In this document: positions 28,121 to 36,875 of the stretch, piece by piece
How positions within the stretch are numbered: the stretch's first letter is position 1
Layout: every line of letters starts with the position of its first letter
From: Gemmatimonas sp.
GTDB lineage: Bacteria > Gemmatimonadota > Gemmatimonadetes > Gemmatimonadales > Gemmatimonadaceae
DNA: 64,000 nucleotides
Reading direction: 5' to 3'
NCBI GenBank assembly: GCA_023910675.1
Contig: JAAVWC010000015.1
Span: 47,031-111,030, forward strand
Program-made: the position numbers and the translations under genes
Notes under the pieces: generated by a model
Told to the model about the DNA's origin: nothing
Database searches by the model: none
Seen by the model: the letters and a program-made list of their open reading frames with translations, nothing else

Positions 28121-30223
28121 TCAGACTGAACGCATCTTCGTGAGGAAGTCGGTCACAGCGGCGTTGAGCCGTTCCGATTCATGCGAAAGCTGCGACGCCG
28201 CGCCCTTGATGGATTCCGCCGTACGGCCGCCTTCAGCCGCCACCTGCGTCACCATCGAGATGCTCGAACTCACCTCGGCGGTACCACGTGCCGCCTCGCC
28301 AACGTTGCGGGAAATCTCGCTCGTGGCCGCGTTCTGCTCCTCGACGGCACCGGCAATCGTCGTCGAGATCTCGTTGATCTTGGAAATCACCTCGGTGATC
28401 TCGCGGATGGCGCCGATCGCGCTGTTCGTTTCCGACTGTACGCCGGCAATCTTACTGCCGATTTCTTCGGTCGCCTTGGCCGTCTGACGCGCGAGTTCCT
28501 TCACCTCATTTGCCACCACCGCGAAGCCCTTGCCAGCCTCACCCGCCCGCGCTGCTTCGATGGTCGCGTTGAGCGCCAACAGGTTCGTTTGCTGTGCAAT
28601 GGACGTAATGACCTTGACGACCTGACCGATCTCCTGGCTGGAGTTCCCGAGGCGCGCCATCGTGTCCGTCGTTTCTCCGGCCTTCTTGACCGCCACCTGG
28701 GAAATCTGCGAGGCCTCTTGCACGCGGCTGGCGATCTCCCGGATGCTCGCCGTGAGTTCCTCGGCTGAACTCGCCACTGTCTGCACATTGCGCGTGGCCT
28801 GCTCGGAGGCGGCCGCGACGGCCTGTGCCTGCCGAGAGGTCTGTTCCGACGAAGCGGCCATGCCTTGCGCACTTGCTTCGAGCTCGGTGCTGGACGAGCT
28901 CACGACACTGGCGATGGCCGCTACGGTGCTTTCAAAATCGTCAGCCATACGTACCTGCGGCGTGGTGACCGACCAGTTGACCATCGGTCCCACGTACTTC
29001 CCGCTCGTGTCGTACATGGCCGAGGCATTGAGGTCGAGATGCTCCGGGCCTACGCGGATCTTGGCGCTATGCGGTAGGTGCTTGTCCGTCGCCAACATGC
29101 TGCGCTGATGCGCCGGATCCTTGTGAAAGATGTCGATCTTTGACCCCACCACCTGATCGGCTTTCACGGGTAGGTGCTGCTCGATCTGTCTGAGCGTCCG
29201 CAGCGATGCCGGGTTGATGTAGCGGATGTTGAAGTCGAGGTCGCAGAGCATGAGGTTGACACTCGCGTTCTCGACCATGGGCTTGAAGATCGCCATCTCT
29301 TCTCGCGCACGAATGACGTCGGTGACGTCGGTGGCGTACTTGACCACCTTCACCAGGCGACCGTCGCGGTCCCGGATGGGATTGTACGAGGCATTGATGA
29401 ATACCTCTTTGCCGCCCTTGCCGAGACGCCGGTACTCCCCGGAGTGGAATTCGCCACGGCGCAGCTTCGCCCAGAACTCCCGGTATTCACTTGTGGCCTT
29501 GTAGGCATCATCAACGAACATGCTGTGGTGCTTGCCGGCCACGTCGGCCAACTCGTAGCCAAGCACCGCCAGGAAGTTATCGTTCGCGTGCCGAATCGTG
29601 CCGTCGAGGTCGAACTCAATGACAGCATTCGACCGACTGATCGCCGCGACCTGACCCGCGAAGTCCGCAAGTTGCTCGCTGCGCGCGGTTACGTCCTGCG
29701 CATACTTCACCACCTTGGTGATGCGGCCATCCGCGTCTCGGACCGGGTTGTACGACGCCTGAATCCACACTTCACGGCCGCCCTTGCCAATTCGCTTGTA
29801 TTCGCCGGCATCGAACTCGCCACGGCGCAACTTCGCCCAGAAGGCGCGGTAGGCATCGCTGCTGCGATGGCTCTCATCGACAAAAAGGCTGTGATGCTGC
29901 CCCTGAATCTCGCTGAGGGCGTAGCCGAGCGTTCTGAGAAAGTTGTCGTTAGCGGTGAGCACCGTCCCGTCAAGGTCGAACTCAATCACGGCCATTGACG
30001 CGTGAATGGCGTTCACCTGCGCTTCATACTCGGCAAAGATCGTCCGGAATGTTTCGATCTCGCTCGCGGCACCGGCGATCGCCGCATCGGTCGCAGCGGC
30101 GGCCACGGCAGCGTGTCGGGAGCGCGGTGCGGAGACCGTGACGGCCCGTCCACCGGAGCGTTTGGTGGCGGCGTTCTTCTTGGTGCTGCGTGAATCGGTC
30201 GTGGGAGTGCGGTCGATGGGCAT
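28121..30223 (-). CDS. Soluble chemoreceptor (MCP) with PAS domains
   Basis: This 700-aa chemoreceptor has no membrane helix, so it is cytoplasmic. After a basic, Ala/Thr-rich N-terminus come two very similar PAS domains (about residues 75-180 and 195-305, each with [10 protein letters not shown] and the KVVKYA-DVT end), a more distant third PAS (about 315-425), and a signalling domain whose hairpin tip is intact ([37 protein letters not shown] overlaps residues near 560-600). This BdlA/Aer-like design suggests sensing of redox, oxygen or energy state through a bound cofactor. No CheR/CheB-tethering pentapeptide is at the C-terminus. Confidence 0.93.
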   Translation of the reverse strand: MPIDRTPTTDSRSTKKNAATKRSGGRAVTVSAPRSRHAAVAAAATDAAIAGAASEIETFRTIFAEYEAQVNAIHASMAVIEFDLDGTVLTANDNFLRTLGYALSEIQGQHHSLFVDESHRSSDAYRAFWAKLRRGEFDAGEYKRIGKGGREVWIQASYNPVRDADGRITKVVKYAQDVTARSEQLADFAGQVAAISRSNAVIEFDLDGTIRHANDNFLAVLGYELADVAGKHHSMFVDDAYKATSEYREFWAKLRRGEFHSGEYRRLGKGGKEVFINASYNPIRDRDGRLVKVVKYATDVTDVIRAREEMAIFKPMVENASVNLMLCDLDFNIRYINPASLRTLRQIEQHLPVKADQVVGSKIDIFHKDPAHQRSMLATDKHLPHSAKIRVGPEHLDLNASAMYDTSGKYVGPMVNWSVTTPQVRMADDFESTVAAIASVVSSSSTELEASAQGMAASSEQTSRQAQAVAAASEQATRNVQTVASSAEELTASIREIASRVQEASQISQVAVKKAGETTDTMARLGNSSQEIGQVVKVITSIAQQTNLLALNATIEAARAGEAGKGFAVVANEVKELARQTAKATEEIGSKIAGVQSETNSAIGAIREITEVISKINEISTTIAGAVEEQNAATSEISRNVGEAARGTAEVSSSISMVTQVAAEGGRTAESIKGAASQLSHESERLNAAVTDFLTKMRSV

Positions 30224-30278
30224 TGAATGAATCCTTGGAAAGTCGCAGAGTGGTACGGAGGGGAGTGACCAGCGGCGG

Positions 30279-30737
30279 TCAGACAGCGATGAGCTCGAGC
30301 TTCAACAGCGCGGGAACGTTCATGACCACGAGCAGGTCGCGCTCCCGGCGCACGATGCCGGACGTTGCCGCTCGCCATCGTTCATCGAGCGTCGGTGGTG
30401 CGGGTTCGATGGCGTGTGGGGCCACCGTGACCACGTCGCCGACGTCGTCTACCATGAAGGCGAACAGCTCGCCCTCGTACCGCACGACCACGTTCATGTA
30501 CTCGGTGTGAACCGCACGCGCGGGCAATCCGAGCGTCGTGCGCAAATCGACCGCCGTCACGATCTGACCGCGCAGGTTGAGCAGGCCGGGGATGGCATCC
30601 TGCGCCAACGGGACTCGGGCAATGCGATGGGTCATCAATACCTCCTGCACCATGAGCACCGGAATGCCGATCCACTGGTGCGCCAGGCGGAACGTGACGA
30701 ACTCCGCCGGCGTCTCACTCATCGTGTGCTGGCTCAT
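30279..30737 (-). CDS. cheW: Chemotaxis coupling protein CheW
   Basis: This 152-aa coupling protein has the CheW fold: [20 protein letters not shown], a conserved [18 protein letters not shown] block, and [19 protein letters not shown]. It bridges the soluble receptor and CheA. Its start overlaps the cheA stop by 4 bp, and the receptor gene follows 55 bp downstream, consistent with a single signalling array. A short basic motif ([12 protein letters not shown]) closes the domain. Confidence 0.93.
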   Translation of the reverse strand: MSQHTMSETPAEFVTFRLAHQWIGIPVLMVQEVLMTHRIARVPLAQDAIPGLLNLRGQIVTAVDLRTTLGLPARAVHTEYMNVVVRYEGELFAFMVDDVGDVVTVAPHAIEPAPPTLDERWRAATSGIVRRERDLLVVMNVPALLKLELIAV

Positions 30738-33007
30738 GCGGCAATCCTCGCATGGCCCATCACCGGGGTCAGCGACGGCGTGCGACCGGTGCCAAAGGCC
30801 TCTCGGAAGAACCAGTCGAGGTCCACGACTTCGGTGGCGCGTTCCGCGATGACACTGACGCCGAGCACACCGGCTCGCGACGCCGCGCGTTGCAGGACGA
30901 TGTGATCCTCGACGATGTCGCGGATGTCGTCCACCGCGATGCCGAGGGACTGTTCGCCATTGGAGAAGACGATGACCGGTCGCGGATCCCGCGCCGTGAT
31001 GTCCATGGCCGGATGGGAAGGCAGTACCGGCATGAGGGCGCCACGATACTGTACGAGGAAGCGCCCGTCGGCCTGTTCGAGCGTGTCGGCGGCGACCTCT
31101 TCGAGGCGGGCCACACGCGAGAGTGGGACGGCCTGCAGGGCGGGATACCCACCATCGAAGAGCAGGACACTTTCTGTGCTTTCACTGTCGGCGCTGCCGG
31201 AGACGCGCGATACACCATTGGTAGCCTGCGTGTCTTCGGTCCGGTTGGCGATGTTGGCCAACGTGCCGACGCCCGTGGTATCGAGGATCATGATCACGCG
31301 ACCGTCGCCGGTGATGGTGCATCCGGCATAGGCCGTGAGGTGCTTCACCAGGCGCCCTACCGGCTTGACCACGATTTCCTGCGTATCGAACACCTCGTCG
31401 ACGACGAGCCCGAAGCGGCGATCGCCGATCTGACAGACGACGATGTTGCAGTCGGCCACCTGACGGTCGCTCCGCAGTTTGAGCAGTTCGTCAAGCCGGA
31501 CCAGCGGCAGCAGGGCTTCGCGCAGGCGATAGAACTCCGCGCCGTGTACCACTTCCACGAGATGTGCCTGCTCTTCCGTGATGCGCACCAGCTCCACCAC
31601 GCCGATCTGCGGAACGGCGAACGTTTCGCCGCCGGTGCCCACAAGCAGCGCCTGGATGATGGCGAGGGTGAGCGGGATCTTGACCCGGATCCTGGTGCCT
31701 TTGCCCAGCGTCGACGTCAGATCGACGGTGCCGCCGATCGCCTCGATGTTGCTGCGCACCACATCCATTCCCACGCCGCGGCCGGAAATGTTGGTGATCT
31801 GCTCGGCGGTCGAGAAGCCGGGTTCGAACACGAGGCGCAGAATCTGCTGTTCCGACATCTGCTCGGCGATGTCGGCGCGCACGAGGCCCCGCTCCACCGC
31901 TTTGCGCTTCACGCGCTGCGCGTCAATGCCGGCACCGTCGTCGGAGATCTCTATGACGACATGACCGCCTTCGTGGCGTGCGGAGAGCGTGATGGTCCCG
32001 TGCTCCGGTTTCCCAGCGGCACGGCGGATCTCGCACGGCTCGATGCCGTGATCCGCAGAATTGCGAATCATATGCGTCAAGGGATCCTGAATCGCTTGCA
32101 GAATCTGTCGGTCCAGTTCCGTTTCGGCGCCGACGCATTCGAGGGTGAGCTTCTTCCCGCTCGCCTGACCCAGATCGCGAATGATGCGCGGGAGCTTGGT
32201 CCAGACGTTGGCGATCGGTTGCATGCGCGTCTTCATCACGGCTTCCAGCAGATCCGTGGTGACGCGATTGAGTTGCTGAACAGGTTTGGCGAACTCGGTG
32301 TCTTCGTTCGCGCCCATGAGCTGCAGCAGTTGATTCCGGCTCAGCGCGAGCTCACCAACCAGGTTCATGAGCTGGTCGAGCACCACGATGCCCACACGGA
32401 GCGTGTGGTCGCCGCCGGCTTCCTCCTCGCTCTTCTTGCGACGATCCGCGCCATCCCAGCCATTGGCCGCCGGGTGCGCTGGCTTGACCGTGGGTGCGGG
32501 TACCGCTGCCGGTGCTGATGTCGCCGGCGTGGACGCGGAGACCGTCTCGGTTGCCGGCGCCGCAACGGGCGCCGCAACGGGCGCCGCAACGGGCGCCGCA
32601 ACGGGCGTAGGGACGGGCGCGTCGTGAGCCTGCTCGCTGAGCCAGTGCTCAAGGCTTGCGATCAAGGCGCTGTCGTCGCCCTCTGGCTCTGCTTCCGTGG
32701 CGTCAAGATGATCGAGAATGGCTTTGATGCAGTCGATGGCCGCGAGCACGTCCCCGATCACGGCAGACTGCACCTTTAACGTCCCGGAGCGCAGGGCATC
32801 AAGCACGTTCTCGGCGGCGTGCGCTACCCCTTCCAGACGGCAGAGCCCGATGAATCCACACGTCCCTTTGATCGTGTGAATCGTGCGGAAGATGCTATTG
32901 AGAAGAGCGGTCTCTTCGGGATGCTGCTCGAGCGATACAAGATCGTTGTCGAGCTTGGCGAGATTTTCCGTGCTCTCGGTGAGAAAATCCCGAAGCAAGT
33001 CGTCCAT
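30734..33007 (-). CDS. cheA: Chemotaxis histidine kinase CheA
   Basis: The 757-aa kinase has the full domain order: HPt (P1) with the phosphorylated His in TIHTIKGTCGF near residue 44; an Ala/Pro/Val linker; the P3 dimerisation helices; an HATPase domain with intact boxes (HMIRNSADHGIE, ISDDGAGID, GRGVGMDVV, TLGKGTRIRVKIPLTLA); a CheW-like P5; and a second CheW-like C-terminal domain (about residues 625-745). No P2 or receiver domain is evident. The second CheW-like domain occurs in several non-enteric CheAs. It is the first gene of the operon. Confidence 0.95.
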   Translation of the reverse strand: MDDLLRDFLTESTENLAKLDNDLVSLEQHPEETALLNSIFRTIHTIKGTCGFIGLCRLEGVAHAAENVLDALRSGTLKVQSAVIGDVLAAIDCIKAILDHLDATEAEPEGDDSALIASLEHWLSEQAHDAPVPTPVAAPVAAPVAAPVAAPATETVSASTPATSAPAAVPAPTVKPAHPAANGWDGADRRKKSEEEAGGDHTLRVGIVVLDQLMNLVGELALSRNQLLQLMGANEDTEFAKPVQQLNRVTTDLLEAVMKTRMQPIANVWTKLPRIIRDLGQASGKKLTLECVGAETELDRQILQAIQDPLTHMIRNSADHGIEPCEIRRAAGKPEHGTITLSARHEGGHVVIEISDDGAGIDAQRVKRKAVERGLVRADIAEQMSEQQILRLVFEPGFSTAEQITNISGRGVGMDVVRSNIEAIGGTVDLTSTLGKGTRIRVKIPLTLAIIQALLVGTGGETFAVPQIGVVELVRITEEQAHLVEVVHGAEFYRLREALLPLVRLDELLKLRSDRQVADCNIVVCQIGDRRFGLVVDEVFDTQEIVVKPVGRLVKHLTAYAGCTITGDGRVIMILDTTGVGTLANIANRTEDTQATNGVSRVSGSADSESTESVLLFDGGYPALQAVPLSRVARLEEVAADTLEQADGRFLVQYRGALMPVLPSHPAMDITARDPRPVIVFSNGEQSLGIAVDDIRDIVEDHIVLQRAASRAGVLGVSVIAERATEVVDLDWFFREAFGTGRTPSLTPVMGHARIAA
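32556..32603. repeat. 12-bp tandem repeat inside cheA
   Basis: Four perfect copies of GGCGCCGCAACG lie in the P1-P3 linker of cheA and encode repeated Ala-Pro-Val-Ala. Because the unit is 12 bp, copy-number change keeps the frame and alters only linker length. Confidence 0.9.
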
Positions 33008-33073
33008 CGATGCCTCGCGCGGTGCTTCTGGCGCGTGAACCTACTACCGGCGGCTTCGCAGGCGTACGTTCGA

Positions 33074-33101
33074 ATCTCGGCACGCGAATCACGACACTTG
33101 A
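33074..33101 (-). promoter_or_regulatory. Possible FliA (sigma-28) promoter of the che operon
   Basis: On the minus strand, 67 bp before the cheA start, TCAAGTGT (33101-33094) and GCCGAGAT (33081-33074) match the sigma-28 pattern TAAAGTTT/GCCGATAA at six of eight positions each. The spacer is 12 nt rather than the usual 11. The -35 element lies within an inverted repeat with 7-bp arms (33093-33099 and 33107-33113). This is suggestive only. Confidence 0.35.
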
Positions 33102-33242
33102 CACCGAAGTGTCATGTCTGACTTGCAATTAATCCGCGCATGCAGGTGCGATTTGTTGGCCGATGAATGCGCAAGCATTTCATGATGTTCATTGAACGCG
33201 CGCACGCTCAAGTCGCTACGAATGACGTCGACATTGACACAT

Positions 33243-33677
33243 ATGAACCTCATCCGACTGATTTACGCCAGCGTCGCCCGAGACGGATTGGACTACTCGG
33301 AGTTGACGGCCATTCTCCGCACCGCGACGACACATAACGAGTCGAACGGCATCACGGGTATCCTTACCGTGGGCAACGGGGCATTCCTGCAAGGACTCGA
33401 GGGAGACCGGGCGAGTGTGAACCGATTGTACAATCACATCGTCGCGGACCCTCGCCATACGGACTGCGAGATCCTGCGCTACGGACGTATCGTGACGCGC
33501 GGCTTCAACGAATGGTCGATGAAGCTGGTGGGACTCGACGATCAGCCGACCGCAAAGCGGCGCGCCCTGGTGATGAGACACTCGGGACGCGCCGTCTTCG
33601 AGCCAGGGCAGATGAACGGGGCGCAGGCCGCGGCATTTCTGGATGATCTCGCACGCTTGGAGCGACGCGCGGCCTGA
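33243..33677 (+). CDS. BLUF-domain blue-light sensor
   Basis: The 144-aa product is a short BLUF protein: LIRLIYASVA (the flavin-contacting Tyr), NGITGILTVGNGAFLQGLEGD (conserved Asn and Gln that switch hydrogen bonding on illumination) and FNEWSMKLVGL (Trp). It binds FAD and should undergo the BLUF red shift. There is no output domain, so it would signal by protein contact. I use the ATG at 33243, which puts the core at the usual distance from the N-terminus; ATG 33222 is possible. It is divergent from cheA, so light input to the che array is conceivable. Confidence 0.9.
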   Translation: MNLIRLIYASVARDGLDYSELTAILRTATTHNESNGITGILTVGNGAFLQGLEGDRASVNRLYNHIVADPRHTDCEILRYGRIVTRGFNEWSMKLVGLDDQPTAKRRALVMRHSGRAVFEPGQMNGAQAAAFLDDLARLERRAA

Positions 33678-33689
33678 TGTCGTCGCGCG

Positions 33690-35024
33690 TTACGGGACCC
33701 GCGGAATGCCACCGCTGACGAGGAAATCGACGGCCAGCGTACTCATGGCGCGAACGCCAATCGGCAGTGCCTTGTCATCACCCTGAAAGAGCGGCGAGTG
33801 GTTTCCGGCCACGCCAAACAGCTCCACCGTCGTTGGCGTCACGGACAAGTTGAAGAAGAACCCCGGTGCCTTTTCGGCAAAGCGGGAAAAGTCTTCGCCG
33901 GCCATACTGCCGGCTTTGCTTTCGAACACGCCAGCGTTGGTCCCCACGCGCTTGAGCGTCTGCGAGAACGTCGACACCATCGCCGTGTTGTTGATCGTGC
34001 TGCCGTAGCCCGGCACCACATCCACCACGGCCGTTGCGCCGTGCGCTTCGGCGATCTTCTGCGCCAGCTGCGTCAGACGCTTCGCCACTGTTTCGCGCGC
34101 CTTCGGATCGAAGGTACGAATGGTGCCAATCATCCACACGGAATCGGGGATGATGTTCTCGCGCAGCCCGCCGTGAATGGCCCCCACGGTGACGACGGCC
34201 GGCCCCGTCGTGAGATCGAGCGAGCGGGAGACGATGGTCTGAATGGCTGACACGATTTCCGCGCTCACGACGATCGGGTCTACCGCAGCGCTGGGGAACG
34301 CGCCGTGACCCTGTCGGCCGCGCACGATGATCTTCCACGTGTCGGCGGCCGCGCTGATGGAACCACTGCGATAGCTCATCGCCCCCAACGGTCCGGGGCC
34401 CACATGCAGGCCGAACACCCCGTCGACGCCGGTCATGACACCGGCATCGATCATGGGCTGCGCCCCGCCACGCGGTGGCACCTCTTCAGCCGGCTGAAAG
34501 AGGAACTTTACGGTACCCGGGAGTCGTGCCCGCAAACCCGCCAGCACTTCGGCGGTCCCCATGAGCATCGCCGTGTGCATGTCGTGACCGCACGCGTGCA
34601 TGACGCCCGTTTCGACGCCGTTGTACACGGTGCGCACCATGCTCTTGTACGGCACGTCCACCTGCTCGGTGACGGGCAGAGCGTCCATGTCGGCGCGCAG
34701 GGCGACCGTCGGACCCGGCTTGCCCCCCTTGAGGATGCCCACCACACCCGGAATGCCACCGACATTCTCCTGCACCTCAAGGCCGAGGGCGCGCAGGTGC
34801 GCGGCCACGAGGGCAGCCGTACGCTTTTCCTGATAGCCCAGTTCAGGATGCTGATGAATGTCGTGCCGCCATGCTGTCACCTTGTCGGCAATGGCGGCGG
34901 TCCGCTTGTCGATCTCCGCTTGCAACGCGGCATCGGTCACCGGCTGCTGAGCGCCAAGCGGGAGTGCCGCCACAAACGAGGCGAACAGCAGACCTTTCAG
35001 ATGATTCGCAGTTGTACCGAACAC
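33690..35024 (-). CDS. Exported M20D amidohydrolase
   Basis: This 444-aa hydrolase has a signal peptide (cleavage near PLGAQQ) and the M20 metal and catalytic motifs: WRHDIHQHPELGYQE, LRADMDALPV, HACGHDMHTAM, FQPAEE, and GNHSPLF with a terminal metal-site His. M20D enzymes remove acyl or amino-acid groups from amides (hippurate, N-acyl amino acids, indole-acetyl amino acids); the substrate is not clear. It ends 12 bp from the BLUF stop (convergent) and starts 2 bp after the stop of a second M20 gene, so the two are one operon. Confidence 0.88.
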   Translation of the reverse strand: MFGTTANHLKGLLFASFVAALPLGAQQPVTDAALQAEIDKRTAAIADKVTAWRHDIHQHPELGYQEKRTAALVAAHLRALGLEVQENVGGIPGVVGILKGGKPGPTVALRADMDALPVTEQVDVPYKSMVRTVYNGVETGVMHACGHDMHTAMLMGTAEVLAGLRARLPGTVKFLFQPAEEVPPRGGAQPMIDAGVMTGVDGVFGLHVGPGPLGAMSYRSGSISAAADTWKIIVRGRQGHGAFPSAAVDPIVVSAEIVSAIQTIVSRSLDLTTGPAVVTVGAIHGGLRENIIPDSVWMIGTIRTFDPKARETVAKRLTQLAQKIAEAHGATAVVDVVPGYGSTINNTAMVSTFSQTLKRVGTNAGVFESKAGSMAGEDFSRFAEKAPGFFFNLSVTPTTVELFGVAGNHSPLFQGDDKALPIGVRAMSTLAVDFLVSGGIPRVP

Positions 35025-35026
35025 GG

Positions 35027-36718
35027 TCAGTTGTTCCCCTTGGGCTTCGCTTCCGCCGGACGCACCGTGGGATACTCGATGCCGAGCTGCTCAAGATACG
35101 TCTTGTACTTGCTCGGATCGTAGTAGAACTTCTGCAGCTGCGGCTTGAAGCGCGCCATGATGTCGGCGTTGAGCCAGATCGGTGGCTGATCCGACGGGCG
35201 GATGAACGGCTTGTACTTCGTCTCTTTGGTCTGGACGTTGTTGAAGTAATCCCACGCGTCCGCGACGACCTTCGGCGTGAGCAGAATATCGAGCAGGGTG
35301 AGCGCCTGCACCTTCGCACCCGCGAGGGCGCCCTTGTGGGCAATTGGCGTCGCCATGGAAATGGCATTGGCCCAATTGTGGCCCGGCATCGACGGAATGT
35401 TCGACGGATAGCGCAGCGTGACCGTGGGGACGTTCCACGCGATATCGCCAATGTCGTCGGAACCACCGCCGGTCCAGTTCTGCGGCGTCTCCGAGCCACG
35501 CAACTGCTTGTTCACTTCGCTGGAGAGACCGAAATCCGGCTGTCCCAGTTCACGCTGAATGCCCTTGGCCAGCGTCTGGTCCTTGTCGTCCCACACCGGC
35601 ATGCCCACCTGCTGCACGTTCTGGTGCATCGCTTCGGCAATCGGCTTGCTGAAGTGCGCCGACCATCCCGACCCGAGAATCACGACAGTGTCGAGCTTGG
35701 TGTCGGTCATCATGGCGGCACCCTGTGCCACCCGCTTGCCCATCTCGAACAGCTCCATGGTGCGCGGATAATCCTGCTCGCGGAAGTAGAACCAGATGCT
35801 CGCCGTGCTGGGCACGACATTGGGCTGGTCCCCGCCGTCCTTGATTACGTAGTGCGAGCGCTGCTGGAGGCGCAGATGCTCGCGGCGGTACTCCCAGCCC
35901 TGCCCCATGAGCATGGCGGCGTCGAGCGCCGACTGTCCACGCCACGGCTGGCCGGCCGCGTGCGCGCTGGATCCCTTGAAGCGAAATTCCGCCGAGATGA
36001 GCGCGCTCGATCCGCTCGCGCCCCACGAAACGCCAAGATCGCTGCCGACATGCGTGAAGAGCGTGACGTCGGTGTTCTTGAAGATGCCGGCGCGCACGAG
36101 GAACGCCTTGCCGGCCATCTGCTCTTCGGCAATGCCGGGCCAGAGCAGGAGCGTACCGTTGATCTTGTCGCGCTGCATGAGCTGCTTCACGACGATCGAG
36201 GCCACGATGTTGAGCGCCTGCCCGGAGTTGTGCCCTTCGCCGTGCCCGGGGCCCCCCGTAACCATGGGCTCCTTGTAGCCGACGCCAGGCTTGTTGCTGG
36301 CCTGCGGAATCCCGTCGACGTCCGAACCGAGCGAGATCTCGGGCTTGCCAGTGCCGTAGCTCCAGCGGGCCGTCCAGGCGCTGGGAATACCAGCCACCCC
36401 GCGCTCCACCTTGAAGCCTTCCTTTTCCAGTATACCGGTGAGGTACTTCTGCGATTCGAACTCCTGAAACCCCAGTTCCTGGAAGGAGAAGAGCATGTCG
36501 ACGATCTCCTGGACCTGCTTGGAGCGCGCCTGGACCATCTGCAGCGCCTCTGCTTTCAGCTGCACGAGCCGCGGGTCGACTGGGGCGGCGGGGGTGACCG
36601 CCGGCTTTGCGGGCGCGTCCTGCGCGATGGCCGGGGCGCCCCCGATGGTCAGCGCGGATAGCAAGGCGGCCGCACAACGCGACCGGGCCGAACGGGACAT
36701 GGTGTTGCTGAAGTGCAC
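35027..36718 (-). CDS. Exported AbgB-like M20 amidohydrolase
   Basis: This 563-aa protein belongs to the AbgB/p-aminobenzoyl-glutamate hydrolase branch of M20. I choose the GTG at 36718, which has AGGAG about seven bases upstream; the ATG at 36700 lacks one. A signal peptide follows (cleavage near AIAQDAP). Motifs are SLGSDVDGIPQASN, GGPGHGEGHNSGQAL (a Glu where many relatives have Cys in the GHGxGHN box) and WTGGGSDDIGDIAWNVPT. It is operonic with the next M20 gene and may supply a related peptide or amide scavenging activity in the periplasm. Confidence 0.82.
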   Translation of the reverse strand: MHFSNTMSRSARSRCAAALLSALTIGGAPAIAQDAPAKPAVTPAAPVDPRLVQLKAEALQMVQARSKQVQEIVDMLFSFQELGFQEFESQKYLTGILEKEGFKVERGVAGIPSAWTARWSYGTGKPEISLGSDVDGIPQASNKPGVGYKEPMVTGGPGHGEGHNSGQALNIVASIVVKQLMQRDKINGTLLLWPGIAEEQMAGKAFLVRAGIFKNTDVTLFTHVGSDLGVSWGASGSSALISAEFRFKGSSAHAAGQPWRGQSALDAAMLMGQGWEYRREHLRLQQRSHYVIKDGGDQPNVVPSTASIWFYFREQDYPRTMELFEMGKRVAQGAAMMTDTKLDTVVILGSGWSAHFSKPIAEAMHQNVQQVGMPVWDDKDQTLAKGIQRELGQPDFGLSSEVNKQLRGSETPQNWTGGGSDDIGDIAWNVPTVTLRYPSNIPSMPGHNWANAISMATPIAHKGALAGAKVQALTLLDILLTPKVVADAWDYFNNVQTKETKYKPFIRPSDQPPIWLNADIMARFKPQLQKFYYDPSKYKTYLEQLGIEYPTVRPAEAKPKGNN

Positions 36719-36875
36719 GTCGGGTCTCCTGAAACGAAAGACATAGGCCGGTGTCCAACTGCCGAAGTTACGTTCCGTGCACGGAAACCGCTCGACCCGT
36801 CGTGCCGTATGGCGGTCATCGGCAGGGTTTGTCCACCCGCTTCTGTGATCTGGCTCTCTCTCGCTCCCGTTCTGT

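Noticed and set aside
30752..32518. Long plus-strand frame opposite cheA
   Set aside because: Shadow of cheA; no domain and no ribosome-binding site.
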